Below are positions 9,989 to 20,520 of a stretch of 64,000 bases of DNA, one piece after another (the stretch's first letter is position 1; each line of letters starts with the position of its first letter). The translations under genes were made by a program, and so were the position numbers. The notes beneath the pieces were generated by a model, which was not told the DNA's origin, searched no databases, and saw only the letters and a program-made list of their open reading frames with translations. Origin of the DNA: Tenacibaculum maritimum NCIMB 2154 (GTDB lineage Bacteria > Bacteroidota > Bacteroidia > Flavobacteriales > Flavobacteriaceae); assembly GCF_900119795.1 (NCBI RefSeq), contig NZ_LT634361.1:3209001-3273000 (forward strand), read 5' to 3'.

Positions 9989-12900
9989 ATTTCTTCATTA
10001 ATATATACCAATAGTTTCTTATTTACTTTAAAACCCATTGACTTTAATACTCTTTCATATCTTAGTAATTGCTGGTGATAGCTTTTAGAAGTTTTTCCTG
10101 TCTTGTAATCTATGATAACAGCTTCTTTTTCTTCATTGAATACCAAACGATCTGGAATCATTATTTGATTATCGACATCAACTATTTCTCTTTCATTAAA
10201 AACAGCTACTCCTTCTAAAAAATATTTTTGCAATTCTGAGTGATCTACTATCTTACTTATTATTTCTTCTATTAAAATAAGCTGTTTAAAATCAATAACC
10301 CCTTGCTGATAGTATTGATTTACAATTGGAGCTACCTCCTTCTTAAAAGTGATCTTTGACATGATTTCATGTATCAAATTTCCATATTCTATAGCTTTTC
10401 CTTTATTAGTATCCCATAATTTCGAAGAACTCGCCAACATATGTATATTATGCTTTTGCCAAGGCGTTGAAATAAATTTCTCTTGAATATCTGTGGTCAA
10501 AACAACGGACTCTTGTTTGCTTTTTCGTTCAAAATTTCCAAAGAAGTACTCCAGTTGCTCATCGTTCCAGAGATTTTTCTTTTTTAAGTAGTTTATAAAA
10601 ACTCCAGAATAAAAATTAGTGTTTTCTTCTCCTTTTTTAGAAAGTTTTTTTTCTGTAATAATATGCAATTGTTCTACTGCTCTTGTTAGCGCTACGTACA
10701 ATAAATTAAAATTATCTAGCTCCAACTCTTGACGTTGTTGATGATACATCTCATTCCCTCTACTATTTATGAATTGCAAATCTTTGCTAAACGACACTAA
10801 TAACTCTTCAAAACCTTCAAACCTATCTGGTAATTCATTTAACCAAACTTTAGGGTTTATTTGACGATATATATCTAAATCATAAGGAAAAATGACAACA
10901 GGAAATTCTAGTCCTTTGGACTTATGAATGGTCATTACCTGAACAGCATTTGTGTTTTCTGGAGCTATGATACTCAATGTTTCTTTTTTCCTTTCCCAAA
11001 AATCTAAAAAATCTTGAATAGCTGTACCCTTTCGTTGCTGCTCTATGACTACATCTAAAAAAAATTGTATATACGCATCAGAAAACTCTATCAAATGAAA
11101 AGCTCTTATTATTGCTTCTATCTTTTCATAAAAAGGAAGTTCTTGAAAAGCCGATAATTCAAAAAATATTCCATATTTTTTGAATTGAGAAAAAAGCACC
11201 TCTTTCGATTCGTGTATATTTTCTGATAAAAACAAGTGCTTGTCTGTTTCTATTTGTAAATGATTATATAAGAAATAAAGAACTTCAAGCAAGGTTTCTT
11301 TATCTTTTGGATGCTGAATTACCTGTAAAACATTAATAATAAAATTAACTTTCGAGCTATTTTTGAGCAGCAAACTATCTGGTGAGATAACTGCTACTCC
11401 TGCTTCTGACAAATATTTAGCAATTTCTTGCCCATCCCTTTTCTTCCTTGTTAAAACACATATCTCGCTTAAGTGAAATTCAGACTTTAATTTTTCTATT
11501 CTTTCTAAAACACTCTTTGGGAACTTCAAAGAATCTTGATCTTTTTCTTCCTCTTTTTCCAAAAAGGAAAGGGAAACAAGACCTCCTTTTTTAGCATTTT
11601 CTAGCTGTTTATTTCCCTCTATAAACAATTGCTTATAAAGTTTATTCTCTAAAAAACTTGAAACATGCTGAAAGAAACTATTATTAAAATTAACAAGTTC
11701 TGAATAACTCCTATAGTTAGTTTCCAGTGTTTTCACTTCTTTATTTACTTGAAAGGGATTTTCACTTTCACCTCCTAGTGCTATAAACTGCTCGGCCTTA
11801 CCACCTCTCCAACGATAAATGGCTTGTTTGCCATCTCCCACCAATAACAAATTGCTACTTTCTTGCGCTAAAGCATTATCTATTAAAGGGATTAAATTTT
11901 GCCATTGTAAAACCGAAGTATCTTGCATTTCATCTATAAAATAATGCATAAAACGTTGCCCTATACGTTCATAAATAAATGGTGCTGGTTGCTCTTTTAT
12001 ATTATCTGAAATTAACTGGTTAAATTCAGCATTCAATCTAAGGTTATTTTCTTCTTTTATGGTAGAAAGTTCTGAATTCACATAATTTAAAACAGTTAAC
12101 GGTATGATACTTTTTAATGCCAAACGATTTAACAATAACTCTCCATAAACTATTTTACTTTCATTAAAGCATTCCACCAACACAGGCAATATATTTTCTA
12201 TGGATATCTTAACGTCTTCTTTCGCAGATTTTGTGTAAAACTGATGATTTTCAATTGCCTTATCTATTGCTTCACTTCTCTTAAGAAAGTCAAATTTAGC
12301 TTCCATTTTACTTAAATCAAGAAAAAATTTAGGAAGTACCCCTCTATAAAAATCTTTTGTTTCTAAGTGTTCTTTTTCTATAGCTTGTATCCCTATTTCC
12401 CCTAACTCTTTCAAACGGTTAGTAACGTCTTTAAAATGCTTAGTTATCTTCTGCTGAAGTAAGGCAAAGTCCTCTAATTTTTTCCCTATAAGTTTTCTAA
12501 AATGTTTTGTATCATCTTCATTTAATAGAATTCTCGCAAAATCGTTTAATTCTCTAGAAACATCCCAAGATTTATCATCATCTGCCTTATCTAATGAAAA
12601 ATCTATCAATAACTTTGTTAATGCTTTGTCTGTTCCTATCTTTGAAATAAGTACATCTACTGCTTCATTTAATAAAGAAACAGCGTCCATTTCAACTTCA
12701 AAATTTAAGGAAAGTCCTAAATCATAAGCAAAACTCTTAATAATTTTATGCGTAAAACTATCAATCGTTGTAATTGAAAATGCCGTATAATTTTGAAGAA
12801 TCGCATTTAATATTTTCTGACTCCTTTCTTGAACAAGGGGCTTATCTACCGTTGTTTCTTCTAATATCTTTCCTAATAAATCATTTTCTCCTCCTTCTGA

Positions 12901-13098
12901 AAAAAATCTTAAATTATGTAATACTCGCTCTTTCATTTCTCCAGCTGCCTTATTGGTAAAAGTTATTGCCAATATCTTTTGGAAACGAAAAACATCACTA
13001 GTATTTAGTATTACTTTTAAATATTCTTTTACAAGCGTAAAAGTTTTTCCACTTCCCGCTGACGCATTATATACTTGAAAAGTTGATTGTTTTTGCAC
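9970..13098 (-). CDS. UvrD/Rep-family helicase with C-terminal RecB-like nuclease (AddA/RecB-like)
   Basis: The 1042-residue protein starts with the Q-motif/Walker A region (ASAGSGKT, residues 12-19), then [15 protein letters not shown], Walker B in [29 protein letters not shown], and the late motifs [16 protein letters not shown] and [15 protein letters not shown]. The last 150 residues carry a PD-(D/E)xK nuclease: MIPDRLVF and [10 protein letters not shown]. This is the layout of AddA/RecB subunits that resect double-strand breaks. The usual AddB-type partner is not adjacent: the upstream neighbour is a metal transporter. It may pair with a subunit encoded elsewhere. Confidence 0.9.
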   Translation of the reverse strand: MQKQSTFQVYNASAGSGKTFTLVKEYLKVILNTSDVFRFQKILAITFTNKAAGEMKERVLHNLRFFSEGGENDLLGKILEETTVDKPLVQERSQKILNAILQNYTAFSITTIDSFTHKIIKSFAYDLGLSLNFEVEMDAVSLLNEAVDVLISKIGTDKALTKLLIDFSLDKADDDKSWDVSRELNDFARILLNEDDTKHFRKLIGKKLEDFALLQQKITKHFKDVTNRLKELGEIGIQAIEKEHLETKDFYRGVLPKFFLDLSKMEAKFDFLKRSEAIDKAIENHQFYTKSAKEDVKISIENILPVLVECFNESKIVYGELLLNRLALKSIIPLTVLNYVNSELSTIKEENNLRLNAEFNQLISDNIKEQPAPFIYERIGQRFMHYFIDEMQDTSVLQWQNLIPLIDNALAQESSNLLLVGDGKQAIYRWRGGKAEQFIALGGESENPFQVNKEVKTLETNYRSYSELVNFNNSFFQHVSSFLENKLYKQLFIEGNKQLENAKKGGLVSLSFLEKEEEKDQDSLKFPKSVLERIEKLKSEFHLSEICVLTRKKRDGQEIAKYLSEAGVAVISPDSLLLKNSSKVNFIINVLQVIQHPKDKETLLEVLYFLYNHLQIETDKHLFLSENIHESKEVLFSQFKKYGIFFELSAFQELPFYEKIEAIIRAFHLIEFSDAYIQFFLDVVIEQQRKGTAIQDFLDFWERKKETLSIIAPENTNAVQVMTIHKSKGLEFPVVIFPYDLDIYRQINPKVWLNELPDRFEGFEELLVSFSKDLQFINSRGNEMYHQQRQELELDNFNLLYVALTRAVEQLHIITEKKLSKKGEENTNFYSGVFINYLKKKNLWNDEQLEYFFGNFERKSKQESVVLTTDIQEKFISTPWQKHNIHMLASSSKLWDTNKGKAIEYGNLIHEIMSKITFKKEVAPIVNQYYQQGVIDFKQLILIEEIISKIVDHSELQKYFLEGVAVFNEREIVDVDNQIMIPDRLVFNEEKEAVIIDYKTGKTSKSYHQQLLRYERVLKSMGFKVNKKLLVYINEEILVEEV

Positions 13099-13160
13099 AA
13101 ATTAAATTTAGTGCAAAATACAAAATTACTTAACTTTATAACGCTTTTTGAAACAAAAAG

Positions 13161-14321
13161 CTACCCTCTAAACAAGAAGAAATCATCTTTAATAAACTCT
13201 ATTTTAGAATCATCATTCGTGATAATATAATCAATAGCTTTCTCTGTAAAAGTTTTTCCTTTCTCTGTTAAAGAAATGATATCACCTTTTATAACGATCA
13301 TATTATTTCTTAAAGCCAAATCCACTACTGATTTCGATCGCACTTTTTGCCAATTAATATGCTCATTCAAATGATTTATATGTCGTTCTTCTTTTTCTTT
13401 ATGATTATTTAGATGCAACAGAAAGGTTAATAAAGAAACTTCTATTCGTTGCTGCTTATTCCTATACAAAACAGCCACCAACCCTCTTTTAGGAGCAAAC
13501 AAATAAGCTAGTAAAAAAACAATTCCTAGTACCGTTGTCATCGAACCTGAAATAGAAGCATCTAGCCAATGTGCCAACCAATACCCTAAAATTGCTGAAA
13601 AAACACCAAAAAAAGCAGCAAAAAACAGCATTTTTTTTAAATCATCCGTTAATAAATAAGCGGTTGCAGCAGGTGCTATCATCAACGCCACAACCAATAT
13701 AGCTCCTACTGCGTCAAAAGCTCCTACAGTTGTTACAGAAGCAACACTCATCAACCCATAGTGCAGTATTGCTGGAGAAAAACCTAAGGCAGTAGCTAAA
13801 CCTGCATCAAAAGTACTTATTTTTAATTCTTTAAAAAATGCAAGTAACAAGCCTATTGTTATCAGTAAAATCATTCCTACAATCCATAAAGATTTAGGGC
13901 CTAAATCAATTCCATTCACCAACAGTCTATCAAAAGGAGCAAAAGCCAACTCTCCTAATAAAACTACATCGGTATCTAAATGTACATCATTTGCATTTTT
14001 CGAAATCAAAATAACCCCAACACTAAATAAGGCTGGAAAAACCAATCCAATTGCTGTGTCCTCTTTCACCAACCTCGTTTTCTGAATAAACTCCACCAAC
14101 ACTACAGTAATGATTCCTGACAAAGCAGCCATTACAATTAACAAAGGAGCTCCCAAATCATGAGTAATAAAAAAGCCTATCACCAAACCTGGCAATATAG
14201 AATGACTAATTGCATCACTAATCAAGGCCATCTTTCGCAACACTAAAAAAGTTCCTGGAATTGCACAAGCTATCGCTACCAAACTCGCTATTACTTGTAT
14301 TTCTATCTGAGCACTAGTCAT
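13161..14321 (-). CDS. Metal ABC transporter permease with C-terminal winged-helix-like tail
   Basis: This 386-residue protein has about eight membrane segments of the ABC-3 (TroCD/ZnuB/MntB) family, with the signature VLRKMALISDAISHSILPG. Residues about 287-386 form a hydrophilic tail ending ISLTEKGKTFTEKAIDYI, which looks like the wing of a DtxR-type winged helix. The tail is absent from classic ZnuB. I chose the ATG at 14321 because it overlaps the previous stop by 8 nt (ATGACTAG) and gives a normal N-terminus; an upstream ATG at 14357 is also in frame. It is the last gene of the metal operon. Confidence 0.9.
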   Translation of the reverse strand: MTSAQIEIQVIASLVAIACAIPGTFLVLRKMALISDAISHSILPGLVIGFFITHDLGAPLLIVMAALSGIITVVLVEFIQKTRLVKEDTAIGLVFPALFSVGVILISKNANDVHLDTDVVLLGELAFAPFDRLLVNGIDLGPKSLWIVGMILLITIGLLLAFFKELKISTFDAGLATALGFSPAILHYGLMSVASVTTVGAFDAVGAILVVALMIAPAATAYLLTDDLKKMLFFAAFFGVFSAILGYWLAHWLDASISGSMTTVLGIVFLLAYLFAPKRGLVAVLYRNKQQRIEVSLLTFLLHLNNHKEKEERHINHLNEHINWQKVRSKSVVDLALRNNMIVIKGDIISLTEKGKTFTEKAIDYIITNDDSKIEFIKDDFFLFRG

Positions 14322-15441
14322 CTTTATCTTCTTGTTGGTTATATAAGTTTGCAGCAAAATGATACCCTTTCTCTGTCATAGCCCACATCTGCCCATCAAT
14401 ACTGATATACTCTTTATGTTCTAATTTACTTAACGATTTTCTAGTAAATCCATGAAAATTATTTAAAATTTTAATTGTGTGCGGATGGGATATATTTTCG
14501 TGATTTTTAGCTATTTCAAACATAAAAGCCAATGTTTTATGCAATTGTAAGTCTTTTCTATTCTGAATAAAACGAATCTGGCGGAATAACAGTCCTCTTG
14601 AAGGAGAAAAAACAAACGAAAAAACAACAAAAACAGCTGCTACTAAAACAATAACAGGCCCTGTTGATAAATTATTTTGACTTGCACTAATAGCTGTTCC
14701 TAAAACTCCTGAGCTTGCCCCAAAAATTGCTGCCAGAATTACCATTACCCCTAAACTATTTGTCCATTGCCTCGCTGCTGCTGCTGGTGCTAACAACATC
14801 GCACTCATTAACACAACCCCTACAGTTTGCAATCCTAGTACAATTGCCAGCACAATAAAAGATGTAATTAAAACATCAATTACTTTGGTATTAAATCCTA
14901 AGGTTTTTGCATAATCTGCATCAAAAAGTAAAATTTTAAACTCTTTCCAAAATAGTAATATAGTAAACAAGCAAATTAGCGTTACCAATGCCATGAACCA
15001 AACATCTCTAGCTAATAAAGTTGCCGCTTGTCCAAATAAAAATTTATCCAATCCTGATTGATTCGCATTCGGTTGTTTTTGTATATACGTTAATAACAAC
15101 ATTCCAAAACCAAAAAATATAGATAAAATAAGACCTAATGCAGTATCTGACTTTAAGTGCGTATTTCTAGTAATACCTCGAATCCAAAAAGCCCCTATTA
15201 AGCCACTAATCAAAGCTCCAACCAACAAAACGTTTGTTTCTTTAGTACCCGTTATTAAAAAAGCTATCGCTATTCCTGGTAATGCGGCGTGAGATATGGC
15301 ATCTCCTAGCAAGCTTTGCTTTCTTAAAACAGCAAAACTACCCAGCATTCCACAAATAGCTCCCAAAACTGCCGTCCCTAAACTAATTGTACGCAAAGTA
15401 TAGTCATTTAAAAGCAACTCAAAATACTCTGTAAAGCTCAT
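14314..15441 (-). CDS. Metal ABC transporter permease with C-terminal winged-helix-like tail
   Basis: The 375-residue protein is the other ABC-3 family permease of the operon, with VLRKQSLLGDAISHAALPGI and about eight membrane segments up to residue 285. Residues about 290-375 are soluble and contain a helix-turn-helix-like stretch (ISHPHTIKILNNF, GFTRKSLSKLEHKEYI) and the wing-like MWAMTEKGYHF. The two permeases would pair to form the inner-membrane channel for Mn2+, Zn2+ or Fe2+. It is translationally coupled to the next permease by an 8-nt overlap. Confidence 0.92.
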   Translation of the reverse strand: MSFTEYFELLLNDYTLRTISLGTAVLGAICGMLGSFAVLRKQSLLGDAISHAALPGIAIAFLITGTKETNVLLVGALISGLIGAFWIRGITRNTHLKSDTALGLILSIFFGFGMLLLTYIQKQPNANQSGLDKFLFGQAATLLARDVWFMALVTLICLFTILLFWKEFKILLFDADYAKTLGFNTKVIDVLITSFIVLAIVLGLQTVGVVLMSAMLLAPAAAARQWTNSLGVMVILAAIFGASSGVLGTAISASQNNLSTGPVIVLVAAVFVVFSFVFSPSRGLLFRQIRFIQNRKDLQLHKTLAFMFEIAKNHENISHPHTIKILNNFHGFTRKSLSKLEHKEYISIDGQMWAMTEKGYHFAANLYNQQEDKDD

Positions 15442-15466
15442 AACCTCCTCTTTTTACTTTATTATA

Positions 15467-16207
15467 TTATTGCTGTACGCTCACCTTGTAATTAATCCCG
15501 TACGTTTTAGTCAAGTTATCATCATTAAAAATTTCCTTAACTGGTCCAGTAGCTATCTTTTTCACATTTAAAAAAGTAACCCAATCAAAATATTCAGGCA
15601 CCGTTTGCAAATCATGATGAACAACGATTACAGTTTTCCCTGCCTTACGTAATTCCTTTAAAATATTAATAATAGCAACTTCTGTTGTTGCATCAACTCC
15701 TTGAAAAGGCTCATCCATAAAATAAATAGCTGCATCTTGTGCTAAAGCTCTTGCTAAAAAAACACGTTGCTGTTGCCCTCCTGAAAGTTGGCTTATTTGC
15801 CTGTCTTTAAAAGAAAGCATCCCTACTTTTTCTAGCGCTTCTAGTGCCACCTTTTTTTCTTTCTTGCCCGGCCTTTTAATCCAACCTAAATTCCCATAAG
15901 TTCCCATCATAACAACATCCAACGAAGTCGTAGGAAAGTCCCAATCCACACTTCCTTTTTGAGGCACGTAAGCTACCAGTTTCCGTTGCTTATTATAGGG
16001 CTTCCCATAAATAGAAACACTTCCCGCAATAGGATCAATTATTCCTAGAACAGCTTTAATCAAAGTAGATTTTCCTGCTCCGTTAGGGCCAACAATCGCC
16101 ATCATCACCCCTTCTGGAATTGCCAAATCTATATCCCATAATACTGGTTTATAATTATATGCAACCGTTAAATCATCTATCGCAACTGCTAGTGTACAAT
16201 TCTCCAT
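15467..16207 (-). CDS. Metal ABC transporter ATP-binding protein
   Basis: The 246-residue ATPase contains Walker [10 protein letters not shown], the ABC signature [16 protein letters not shown], Walker [14 protein letters not shown] and the switch histidine in VVHHDL. It belongs to the ZnuC/MntB/TroB group that drives Mn2+, Zn2+ or Fe2+ uptake. It lies between the binding-lipoprotein gene (2 nt gap) and the permeases, so all parts of one importer are in one operon. Confidence 0.95.
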   Translation of the reverse strand: MENCTLAVAIDDLTVAYNYKPVLWDIDLAIPEGVMMAIVGPNGAGKSTLIKAVLGIIDPIAGSVSIYGKPYNKQRKLVAYVPQKGSVDWDFPTTSLDVVMMGTYGNLGWIKRPGKKEKKVALEALEKVGMLSFKDRQISQLSGGQQQRVFLARALAQDAAIYFMDEPFQGVDATTEVAIINILKELRKAGKTVIVVHHDLQTVPEYFDWVTFLNVKKIATGPVKEIFNDDNLTKTYGINYKVSVQQ

Positions 16208-16209
16208 AA

Positions 16210-17124
16210 TTATTTCTGTAATGAATCTACTATCGTTTTTACATTATGCTTATACATTCCTATATAGGTTCCTTCTACAGTTCCTGAGTCTCCTAAAGCA
16301 TCTGAAAATAAGGTTCCTCCTATTTCTATTTCATGTCCTTTAGATTTTACCGCCTCTTGCAATGCTTCTACCGTTCTTTTTGGAACCGAAGTTTCAACAA
16401 ATATTGCGCTAACATCATTTTTCATAATAAAATCTGCCATTTTCTGAACATCTTTCACGCCAGCCTCTGTAGCTGTTGATAAACCTTGCAAACCCACTAC
16501 GTTAAATTGGAATGCTTTTCCAAAATAGTTAAATGCATCATGAGCTGTAACTAAGATTCTTTTTTCTATAGGTAAGGCATCGATCATTTTTGAAATAGCC
16601 ACCTTTAATTCCGCTAATTTCGCCAAGTATTCTTTACCATTCTTTGCATAAGTTTCTGCATTTTTACGGTCTAATTCAGATAACTGATTCACTAAATACG
16701 TTGTAATTAACTCCCAATTAGAAATATCAAACCAAATATGAGGATCATAATTTGATGCAAAAAATTCCGATGTAATTAGTTTTTTATCGTCAATAGCCTC
16801 TGAAACAGCGATTGTTTTTTTATGTTGGTGGCGCATTTTCTCAAACACCTCTTCTAATTTTCCTTCTAAATGAATTCCATTATAAATAACTATATCTGCA
16901 TTATATAACTTACTCACATCTCCTTCACTAGCCTTATAAAGATGCGGATCAACACCTGCCCCCATCAATCCTCTGACCTCAAGTTTATCTCCACCTATAT
17001 TCTTTACTAAATCGGTAATCATTGTTGTTGTTGTTACTACCTGTAATTTCTCTTTTTTCTTGCTTTCTTTTTTGCAACTAAGAATTACAAAAACAATGAT
17101 TATTACTATATAATATTTTTTCAT
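16210..17124 (-). CDS. Metal-binding lipoprotein of ABC transporter (cluster A-I, TroA-like)
   Basis: The 304-residue protein has a lipoprotein signal (VFVILSC, Cys17) followed by a Lys-rich stretch. Four metal ligands line up with the TroA set: His61 (DPHLY), His129 (DPHIWFD), His195 (TAHDAF) and Asp275 (SDALG). The His-rich loop typical of zinc-specific ZnuA is missing, which slightly favours manganese, though TroA-type proteins bind both metals. It captures metal in the periplasm and delivers it to the permeases. Confidence 0.93.
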   Translation of the reverse strand: MKKYYIVIIIVFVILSCKKESKKKEKLQVVTTTTMITDLVKNIGGDKLEVRGLMGAGVDPHLYKASEGDVSKLYNADIVIYNGIHLEGKLEEVFEKMRHQHKKTIAVSEAIDDKKLITSEFFASNYDPHIWFDISNWELITTYLVNQLSELDRKNAETYAKNGKEYLAKLAELKVAISKMIDALPIEKRILVTAHDAFNYFGKAFQFNVVGLQGLSTATEAGVKDVQKMADFIMKNDVSAIFVETSVPKRTVEALQEAVKSKGHEIEIGGTLFSDALGDSGTVEGTYIGMYKHNVKTIVDSLQK

Positions 17125-17131
17125 TCTTTCT

Positions 17132-17785
17132 TTATTTTTGTATGTATAGGTTATTCGCTATCTTATTAGATATCCTGAACTCCTCTTCATTGATTTTAAT
17201 AAGTAAAGAGTCGTCAAAAGACTCTTTTTCTAACACTTGAATTTTTTGCCCTAATGCTATCCCTTGCTTATCCAAAAACTGTAAAAATTGAGCTGAACTA
17301 TCATTAACTCCCACGCAAACTCCTTTTTCTCCTATCTTTAAAGTAGCTAATTTCACTTTTACTCTTGTTGTAATATTCCCTTCTTTGTCTGGTATAGGAT
17401 CTCCATGCGGATCTATAGTTGGAAATTCTAAATAAGCATCCAACTTATCCACTAGTTCTTCTGACTTGATATGCTCTAATTGCTCTGCAATATCATGAAC
17501 TTTATCCCAATGAAACCCTAATTTATCTACCAAAAAAGATTCCCATAAGCGATGTTTTCTTACTATGGAAATGGCGATAACTTTTCCTTTTTCTGATAAA
17601 TTTACTCCTTGATATTTTTTATAAATCACCAATTCTTTTTCTGACAATTTTTTAATCATATCAGTAACAGACGATGCTTTTGTTTGCATCTTTTTAGCAA
17701 TAGCATTTGTGCTAATCCCTTTTGCTTGATGCGTTGCTAGATGGTAAATAGCTTTTAAGTAGTTTTCTTCCGATTGAGATAACAT
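17132..17785 (-). CDS. DtxR/MntR-family metal-dependent transcriptional regulator
   Basis: The 217-residue protein has an N-terminal winged helix (SQSEENYLKAIYHLA, AIAKKMQTKASSVTDMIKKL), the dimerisation and metal-binding helix (ESFLVDKLGFHWDKVHDIAEQLEHI) with DtxR/MntR-type His/Glu ligands, and a C-terminal FeoA/SH3-like domain. It should bind DNA when loaded with Mn2+ or Fe2+. It is the first gene of the metal-uptake operon, 7 nt from the lipoprotein gene, and is divergent from a TonB receptor. The palindrome at 17839-17860 is its likely operator. Confidence 0.92.
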   Translation of the reverse strand: MLSQSEENYLKAIYHLATHQAKGISTNAIAKKMQTKASSVTDMIKKLSEKELVIYKKYQGVNLSEKGKVIAISIVRKHRLWESFLVDKLGFHWDKVHDIAEQLEHIKSEELVDKLDAYLEFPTIDPHGDPIPDKEGNITTRVKVKLATLKIGEKGVCVGVNDSSAQFLQFLDKQGIALGQKIQVLEKESFDDSLLIKINEEEFRISNKIANNLYIQK

Positions 17786-17803
17786 TTACAAATAAATTTT
17801 AAA

Positions 17804-17811
17804 CAAATATA
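17804..17811 (-). promoter_or_regulatory. -7 promoter box of the metal-uptake operon
   Basis: Minus-strand TATATTTG matches TAnnTTTG, 18 nt before the regulator start codon. The DtxR-like palindrome lies about 28-49 nt upstream of it, close enough for repression or autoregulation. Confidence 0.45.
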
Positions 17812-17838
17812 AAGCTTTATTTATATTTATTTAATCCT

Positions 17839-17874
17839 TTTTTTAGACTTAACTAAAAAATATTTTTACATTTG
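17839..17874 (+). promoter_or_regulatory. TonB receptor promoter with DtxR-like operator
   Basis: A palindrome TTTTTTAG-N6-CTAAAAAA (17839-17860) is followed by the -7 box TACATTTG (17867-17874), 22 nt before the ATG at 17897. The palindrome fills the -33 and spacer region, as expected for a repressor site. Its TTAG...CTAA half sites resemble DtxR/IdeR boxes, and a DtxR-family gene starts 54 nt away. Binding by that regulator is inferred. Confidence 0.6.
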
Positions 17875-17896
17875 CTGAAAATTTAAAAAAGATATC

Positions 17897-20236
17897 ATGA
17901 GATTTTTATTCATTTTTGCATTGCTCCTTAGTATAAATGTGCATGCACAAATAATTATAAAGGGGCAAATCACTGATAAAGACGGAGCATTACCTTTTGC
18001 TTCTATAACTATAAAAAACACTTCTCAAGGAGTAACAAGTGACGATAATGGCCGCTATTCTATTTCTACAAAAAAAGAAGGAAAAATAACTATTACAGCT
18101 GCTTTTACAGGGTATTTATCTGAACGAAAAACTATTGACGTTTCAAACAAGAACCAAAAGATTATTTTAAATTTTCAGTTAACTGAGCATGCGGAGATAT
18201 TAGATCAAGTTACTATTACTGGAACAAGGACTGACAAAAGAAGAACCAATAGCCCTGTAATCGTAAATGTGGTGAATAGCGAAACGCTCGCTAATGTTCA
18301 AGCATGTACTCTTTCTGAAGGTTTAAAATTTCAAACTGGATTAAGAGTAGAAACTGATTGCCAAACCTGTAACTACACACAATTGCGTATGAATGGTCTT
18401 GCAGGAGGTTATTCTCAAATACTTATCAACGGACGTCCCATATTCAGCCCTCTAACGGGTTTATACGGCTTAGAACAAATACCTACCAATATGATTGATA
18501 GAATTGAAGTCGTTAGAGGAGGAGGATCTGCATTGTATGGCTCAAGTGCTATTGGAGGTACCGTAAATGTAATTACTAAAATTCCTAAAAAAAACAACTA
18601 TGAAGTAAGTTATACTTATCAGAATACTAAAGGAATGAATGACCATATCATTACTGGTAATGCTACCATTGTAAATGAAGAAAAAAATGCTGGTGCTTCT
18701 TTTTTTATCAATAATAGAAATAGAGGTTTATATGATGCAAATGGCGATAATTTTTCAGAACTTCCTGAGCTAAAAAACAACTCTTTTGGTACTAATATTT
18801 TCTTTTTACCTACAGAAAATCAAAAGTTAGAAATTAATTTTAGCAAAATGAACGAATATCGATACGGAGGAGAAATGGTTGATAAAGCTCCACATCTTGC
18901 ACTACAATCAGAAGAAAGAACTCATGATGTATATATTGGAAATATTGACTATCAAATCAACTTCAATGACAATAAAAGCGCTATTATTACTTATGCTGCT
19001 GCACAATACACAGGAAGAGATCATTACACAGGAATATTCCCTGATGATCCAACAGCTATTCAAGAGCACTTAAAAAGACCTCCTTATGGAACTTCTGAAA
19101 CCACTACCTTTCAAGGAGGAGTTCAATTAAATCATCAGGTTGAAAATTTTTTAAATGGCAATGCCGTTTTCACCGTTGGTTCAGAATACGTACAAGATGA
19201 TGTTTTTGATGAAATTACTGCTTATGAGTATAAAGTAGATCAACTAACAAAAAACCTAGGTATTTTCTTTCAAAGTGATTGGGAAATTACTAACAAACTA
19301 AATTTGCTTGCTGGTATTCGTTTTGACAACCACCAACTAAACACGAAGCCTACCCAAGAAAACATCCCCCAAACCGTTACTAATAATGTTCTTAGCCCTA
19401 GAATCTCATTCCTTTTTAAACCATTCGAAAATAGTCAATTGAGAGCTACTTGGGGTACAGGATTTAGAGCTCCTCAAGCTTTTGATACTGACTTGCATAT
19501 TGCTTTTGCAGGAGGTGGTGTTTCTAGGGTTCAATTAGCACAAGGTTTAAAAAGAGAGCGCTCTAATAGCTATAATGTTTCTTTTAACTATGATAAACCA
19601 ACGGAACATTATATTTACGGATTTACTGTTGAAAGCTTCTATACACAGCTAAAAGACGCTTTTTTCTTATATCCAATTGGAGAAGATCAATTTGGAGAAC
19701 GTTTTGAAAAACGAAATGGAGATGGCGCTATAGTCCAAGGAATTACATTGGAAACTAGGTTGAATTATGATCAAATACTCCAATTAGAAACAGGATTTAC
19801 TTTCCAATCTAGTTTATTTGATACCGCTGTAAAAAATTCAGATGTATTAGAAGCTAAACGTGAATTTCTAAGAACGCCTAATAATTATGGTTATGCCACA
19901 TTGACCTACCAACCTAGTAAAAGTTTTACTACCGCTTTCAATTATATATATACCGGATCAATGGACATTCTTCATTTAGCTGGTGCTCCTGAATTACCTC
20001 AAAACGACACCTATGTAACATCTCCATCATATCATGAATTAAGTGTAAAATCAAGTTATACTTTTAATCTAAATCAGCTAAAAACAGGACTTCAAATTTT
20101 TGGAGGAGTTAAAAATATATTTGATGCGTATCAAACTAATTTCGATTCTGGTAAAAATCGTGATAGTAACTTTATTTATGGACCTAGTACCCCTAGAACT
20201 ATTTTTGTAGGTTTAAAACTTGGTACAGGTTTATAA
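17897..20236 (+). CDS. TonB-dependent receptor, probably for a metal or metal chelate
   Basis: The 779-residue protein has a signal peptide (ending VHAQ), a carboxypeptidase-like domain (residues about 20-95), a plug domain with the typical GGGSALYGSSAIGGTVNVITK, and a 22-strand-type barrel ending in the aromatic-rich TIFVGLKLGTGL. A cysteine pair in the plug (ETDCQTCNYTQLRMNGL) is often seen in this receptor subgroup. It sits divergent from the MntR-like regulator and metal ABC operon and has a DtxR-like palindrome in its promoter, so it likely imports Mn, Zn or Fe into the periplasm for that transporter. The ligand is inferred from context only. Confidence 0.92.
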   Translation: MRFLFIFALLLSINVHAQIIIKGQITDKDGALPFASITIKNTSQGVTSDDNGRYSISTKKEGKITITAAFTGYLSERKTIDVSNKNQKIILNFQLTEHAEILDQVTITGTRTDKRRTNSPVIVNVVNSETLANVQACTLSEGLKFQTGLRVETDCQTCNYTQLRMNGLAGGYSQILINGRPIFSPLTGLYGLEQIPTNMIDRIEVVRGGGSALYGSSAIGGTVNVITKIPKKNNYEVSYTYQNTKGMNDHIITGNATIVNEEKNAGASFFINNRNRGLYDANGDNFSELPELKNNSFGTNIFFLPTENQKLEINFSKMNEYRYGGEMVDKAPHLALQSEERTHDVYIGNIDYQINFNDNKSAIITYAAAQYTGRDHYTGIFPDDPTAIQEHLKRPPYGTSETTTFQGGVQLNHQVENFLNGNAVFTVGSEYVQDDVFDEITAYEYKVDQLTKNLGIFFQSDWEITNKLNLLAGIRFDNHQLNTKPTQENIPQTVTNNVLSPRISFLFKPFENSQLRATWGTGFRAPQAFDTDLHIAFAGGGVSRVQLAQGLKRERSNSYNVSFNYDKPTEHYIYGFTVESFYTQLKDAFFLYPIGEDQFGERFEKRNGDGAIVQGITLETRLNYDQILQLETGFTFQSSLFDTAVKNSDVLEAKREFLRTPNNYGYATLTYQPSKSFTTAFNYIYTGSMDILHLAGAPELPQNDTYVTSPSYHELSVKSSYTFNLNQLKTGLQIFGGVKNIFDAYQTNFDSGKNRDSNFIYGPSTPRTIFVGLKLGTGL

Positions 20237-20288
20237 ACCATTCCTTAATTTTCCTAATATCTTTTTATAAAGATTAATTTCCCTCAAT

Positions 20289-20319
20289 GCAAGCCTTTTT
20301 CTTAAAGAAAAGGGCTTGC
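20289..20319 (+). terminator. Terminator of the metal-linked TonB receptor
   Basis: Arms GCAAGCC (20289-20295) and GGCTTGC (20313-20319), extended by an imperfect TTTTTCTT/AAAGAAAA pairing and followed by TTATTTTT. Confidence 0.65.
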
Positions 20320-20512
20320 TTATTTTTCAAACTATATTTTATAGAAAAGCACGCAACCTCAGCGAACTCAACTTCAGGATGTCGGTCATCAAAAAACGAA
20401 TACTTTCTTTGCTGTCAGTTTCGCGAATAACTTTTTCCTAACGCTAGCTTAACCAATCTTCATCTCATTAACCTTTTGGAAACATTCTAATAATACAATT
20501 ATAATCTGCCTA

Positions 20513-20520
20513 TAACTTTG
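20513..20520 (+). promoter_or_regulatory. -7 promoter box of the second TonB receptor
   Basis: TAACTTTG matches TAnnTTTG. It overlaps an upstream in-frame TTG at 20518, so translation cannot begin there; the ATG at 20578 is the true start. Confidence 0.5.
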
